From JBMCLJ01 sp048615375 (lineage in GTDB: Bacteria; Patescibacteriota; Dojkabacteria; JAOAGR01), in contig JBMCLJ010000064.1 of NCBI GenBank assembly GCA_048615375.1, positions 1-7,893 of the forward strand: a DNA stretch of 7,893 bases, in the 5' to 3' direction. Shown in pieces: positions 5,975 to 7,893 of the stretch. Within the stretch, counting starts at the first letter, position 1; each line of letters starts with the position of its first letter. Both the position numbers and the translations under genes were made by a program. A model generated the notes under the pieces. It ran no database searches. It was not told the DNA's origin and saw nothing but the letters and a program-made list of their open reading frames with translations.

Positions 5975-6670
5975 TTACTTGTCATAGATCTTTATAGTGC
6001 CAGACGAATTATATTCGCTACTGAAGTCGAATAGCATACATTGAATGCACAATGTATATCCCCATGCCAATAACCTTCGTAGAGCAATCCATATAATTAA
6101 CAGGTATCGGTAAAAGAGTATCTCTGAAGCAGCTTTTTGGTTGAGTGAAAGAGCAGCAGCCTCGTAATGCATCGCACAAGACATACAATGAAAAAATATG
6201 AACGAACGGAATCTTGTATCCCACGGAATATTCTCATCCACTTTTTCCAGTTCTCCTGAAAATCGATAGTGAAGATTAAGCCATAAGAAACGAAAAAAGT
6301 CCTTGAAAAATCCTTTGTTATTTTTATTTATAGCCGTAAAATTACTATTGAGCCTGTTAATCACAGCCTCATCGTCAAATTCATAGAGCACCATAATCTG
6401 CATGAGCGCAATACCTTGATACGTATCTATATTCTCGTTTAAATGATCCACAAGCTCTTCACCGGAAGAACCAGGCAGCCGGATATTCATAATGACAATA
6501 TCCGGCTTTGTGATCACAATATAGCCGAGTCCTTCGACCCTATTATCAGAAGCGTAAGTCTTTACTGAAGTCCCGAGCTGCTTTCCCAGCTCCCGAAACA
6601 ACAAACGATAGATCTTCCTGCTTGCATGGTCAGGCTCAATAATAACAACTTTTATAACAGGTAATGACAA
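5975..6670 (-). CDS. Degenerate receiver-domain (pseudo-receiver) protein with two CxxC pairs
   Basis: The first 125 or so residues resemble a two-component receiver: VVIIEPDHASRKI (8-20) supplies an acidic Glu12/Asp14 pair, and PDIVIMNIRLPGSSGEEL (56-73) is the phosphoacceptor strand and loop. The acceptor Asp is Asn62, and the conserved Thr/Ser of strand 4 also looks lost (IMVLYEFDDE, 92-101), so normal phosphorylation is unlikely. The remaining half has no recognised output domain. It contains a hydrophobic helix (about 183-205) flanked by CMSC (162-165) and CIQC (208-211), which could bind a metal or be redox-active. The start is uncertain: the TTG at 6670 is used because no ATG precedes the receiver motif before the in-frame stop at about 6689-6691. 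The gene is divergent from the Calx-beta/LamG gene. Receiver likeness is good; role unknown. Confidence 0.6.
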   Translation of the reverse strand: MSLPVIKVVIIEPDHASRKIYRLLFRELGKQLGTSVKTYASDNRVEGLGYIVITKPDIVIMNIRLPGSSGEELVDHLNENIDTYQGIALMQIMVLYEFDDEAVINRLNSNFTAINKNNKGFFKDFFRFLWLNLHYRFSGELEKVDENIPWDTRFRSFIFFHCMSCAMHYEAAALSLNQKAASEILFYRYLLIIWIALRRLLAWGYTLCIQCMLFDFSSEYNSSGTIKIYDK

Positions 6671-6711
6671 AAAGTATTCAATATCTAGCTATATGCGCAG
6701 CATACGCAAAT

Positions 6712-6740
6712 TTGCACTTGTACGCAATGTTGACTACAAT
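6712..6740 (+). promoter_or_regulatory. Candidate promoter of the Calx-beta/LamG surface protein
   Basis: TTGCAC (6712-6717) and TACAAT (6735-6740) are separated by exactly 17 bp, each a good match to the sigma70 hexamers. The predicted transcription start is near 6747, leaving a leader of about 27 nt before the ATG at 6774; no clear Shine-Dalgarno sequence lies in it. The promoter lies partly inside the inverted repeat at 6717-6760. Confidence 0.5.
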
Positions 6741-6760
6741 AATATACATCATTGTACAAG
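6717..6760. repeat. Inverted repeat in the divergent intergenic region, operator-like
   Basis: CTTGTAC (6717-6723) pairs with GTACAAG (6754-6760), extended by AATG/CATT (6726-6729 with 6750-6753) after a 2-nt bulge: 11 paired bases with a 20-nt loop. A nested repeat, TACAAT/ATTGTA (6735-6740 with 6751-6756), shares the right arm. Because the predicted start of the rightward transcript is inside the structure, a protein-binding site is more likely than an RNA hairpin. Confidence 0.45.
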
Positions 6761-6773
6761 CCCTGACACTGCC

Positions 6774-7893
6774 ATGCCTCAACGCTTCCTAACATCCCTT
6801 CACTACATCCAAAAGAAACTCAGGAACAAGTACATACTCTGGAGCATAATAACGGTACTTGCTATAAGCATAACCATCCTCGTAATCGTCTTCTATGATA
6901 CCGGAACGAGAGCAAAAATCCACGGAACTGCCAATGAGACCTTATACAAGGTTCCAGAGTCTGTAACCTTGAATGGGATGCTTATACAGTTTGAAGAAGC
7001 AGCTACGACAGACACGGTGGTGCACTATGAAGTGAGTGGTGGCTCAGCAGTACAGGGAGAAGATTACGAATTATTTGGAAACTCCATCTCAGTCCCTCCC
7101 GGCAAAACTGAAACGACAATACCTCTACGTGTAGTTAATGATCAATTGCGTGAGCCAAACGAAACAATTACATTCAATATATTTACAGAATCAGGAGGTA
7201 CACTTGAATCAAGTATCACTGTAACCTATACTATTCTGGACGATGATGATACCAACGGCAGTTATGTCCAGGGCACGGCGGTCTTACCCGCTGCAGTACC
7301 CGACTTGCAGCTCTGGCTGGACTCCAGGGATGAATCAACCTTAAACCTCACTACCAACAATCTCACTGAATGGAAAGACAAAAGTAAGCAGAACAACCAC
7401 TTTACCCAGCCAAACGCCACCTACCAGCCAGCCTATGATGCAGAAGAAAAAGCGATTGTCTTTGATGGCAGTGATGATTTTTTAAGCAATAGCGACATAC
7501 TCACCACTACTGACTTTACCAACCAGGAAGTAACCATGATCGCCGTGTATAAGCCTGATAACGATACTCAGTACAGCGTGACTGATACCGGCAGCTCTAC
7601 TAGCGGATATTGGAGATACTCAAGCAATAACCATGGATACTTCGATGAGTTTAGAAGTAAAAGACTGGAGCAGACACCACCTGACATGCCCTCTTCCGGC
7701 AAGCACATAGTGACCATGCAGTCCGCACCGGGAACGGGTACCTACAAAATCTGGCTTGATAACGAGTTAAAAACTCAGAAAGATCCTGAATGGGGAGTCC
7801 AGAACGACTTTTTGATAGGAAAAGGAGCACATGGTGGTCCCCTGCGCGGTAATGTATACGCCCTGGTAGTATACAACCGTGCTTTAACTGAAC
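6774..7893 (+). CDS. Membrane-anchored surface protein with Calx-beta and LamG-like domains (partial, runs off the window)
   Basis: The frame is open from ATG 6774 to the right edge (373 residues seen). A short basic N-terminus (QKKLRNK, 13-19) precedes one membrane helix at 21-40, giving an uncleaved signal-anchor with the rest outside. Residues about 55-157 form a Calx-beta domain: GGSAVQGEDYEL (89-100), the strand-turn SVPPGKTETTIPLRVVNDQ (106-124) and REPNETITFNI (126-136), ending in the acidic stretch LDDDD (155-159) typical of calcium-binding Calx-beta edges. From about 177 a concanavalin A/LamG-like jelly-roll domain begins, with PDLQLWLDSRDEST, WKDKS (200-204), IVFDGSDDF (228-236) and near the edge LRGNVYALVVYNRALTE. 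Such domains mediate adhesion or polysaccharide binding. No cysteines are present in the visible part. The ATG at 6774 is chosen because it puts the membrane helix near the N-terminus and follows a promoter; an upstream in-frame ATG (6693) is less likely. Confidence 0.85.
   Translation, partial: MPQRFLTSLHYIQKKLRNKYILWSIITVLAISITILVIVFYDTGTRAKIHGTANETLYKVPESVTLNGMLIQFEEAATTDTVVHYEVSGGSAVQGEDYELFGNSISVPPGKTETTIPLRVVNDQLREPNETITFNIFTESGGTLESSITVTYTILDDDDTNGSYVQGTAVLPAAVPDLQLWLDSRDESTLNLTTNNLTEWKDKSKQNNHFTQPNATYQPAYDAEEKAIVFDGSDDFLSNSDILTTTDFTNQEVTMIAVYKPDNDTQYSVTDTGSSTSGYWRYSSNNHGYFDEFRSKRLEQTPPDMPSSGKHIVTMQSAPGTGTYKIWLDNELKTQKDPEWGVQNDFLIGKGAHGGPLRGNVYALVVYNRALTE

Noticed and set aside
6018..6224. 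Alternative minus-strand frame inside the 3' half of the receiver-like gene
   Set aside because: Considered as a possible frameshifted C-terminus because it is Cys-rich, but it shows no family resemblance and the main frame stays open through the region to 5975. Kept only as a point to check in reads.
1..7893. tRNA, rRNA, CRISPR array, transposase, target-site duplication or phage signature
   Set aside because: No cloverleaf-like segments, regular repeat-spacer pattern, recombinase motif or flanking direct repeats were recognised by eye on either strand.

Overview
The window looks like chromosomal accessory DNA from a low-GC bacterium, most likely a member of the Patescibacteria (Candidate Phyla Radiation). 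The main clue is the first gene: a short MutY-like glycosylase that lacks the four iron-sulfur cysteines and the C-terminal 8-oxoG recognition domain, a form I associate with CPR genomes. Several genes have sigma70-type -10 boxes almost touching the start codon, and there is a membrane-anchored Calx-beta/LamG surface protein. TGA works as a stop codon here, so this is not a recoded Gracilibacteria/Absconditabacteria-type genome. The assignment is an inference, not proof.

Layout, left to right. Positions 1-86 may hold the 3' end of an unidentified gene. Next come plus-strand genes, each with its own putative promoter: a MutY-like DNA glycosylase (126-965), an orphan protein of 338 residues (1000-2016), an orphan single-pass membrane protein of 255 residues (2194-2961), an RDD-family membrane protein split by an apparent frameshift (3001-3532), and a 5' fragment of the mechanosensitive channel gene mscL (3578-3802). 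The mscL homology stops exactly where the opposing gene's stop codon begins (3760/3761).

The minus strand from 5811 to 3761 is a two-gene operon: a PadR-family regulator and, overlapping it by ATGA, a PspC-domain membrane protein with a C-terminal GIN/DUF2807 beta-rich domain. Both proteins closely resemble a PadR-PspC pair known in Bacteroidota, so lateral acquisition is plausible. The operon has a near-consensus promoter whose -10 box overlaps a perfect palindrome, ATAGTACTAT, with related half-site copies on both sides. This suggests autoregulation by the PadR protein.

To the right is a minus-strand degenerate receiver-domain protein (6670-5975) whose phosphoacceptor Asp is replaced by Asn. 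Divergent from it, across a 103-bp spacer holding an inverted repeat, is a plus-strand Calx-beta/LamG surface protein that runs off the window (6774 onward). Common themes are envelope and membrane functions and signs of recent rearrangement or decay (truncated mscL, frameshifted RDD gene). No RNA gene, CRISPR array, transposase or intact mobile element was seen.
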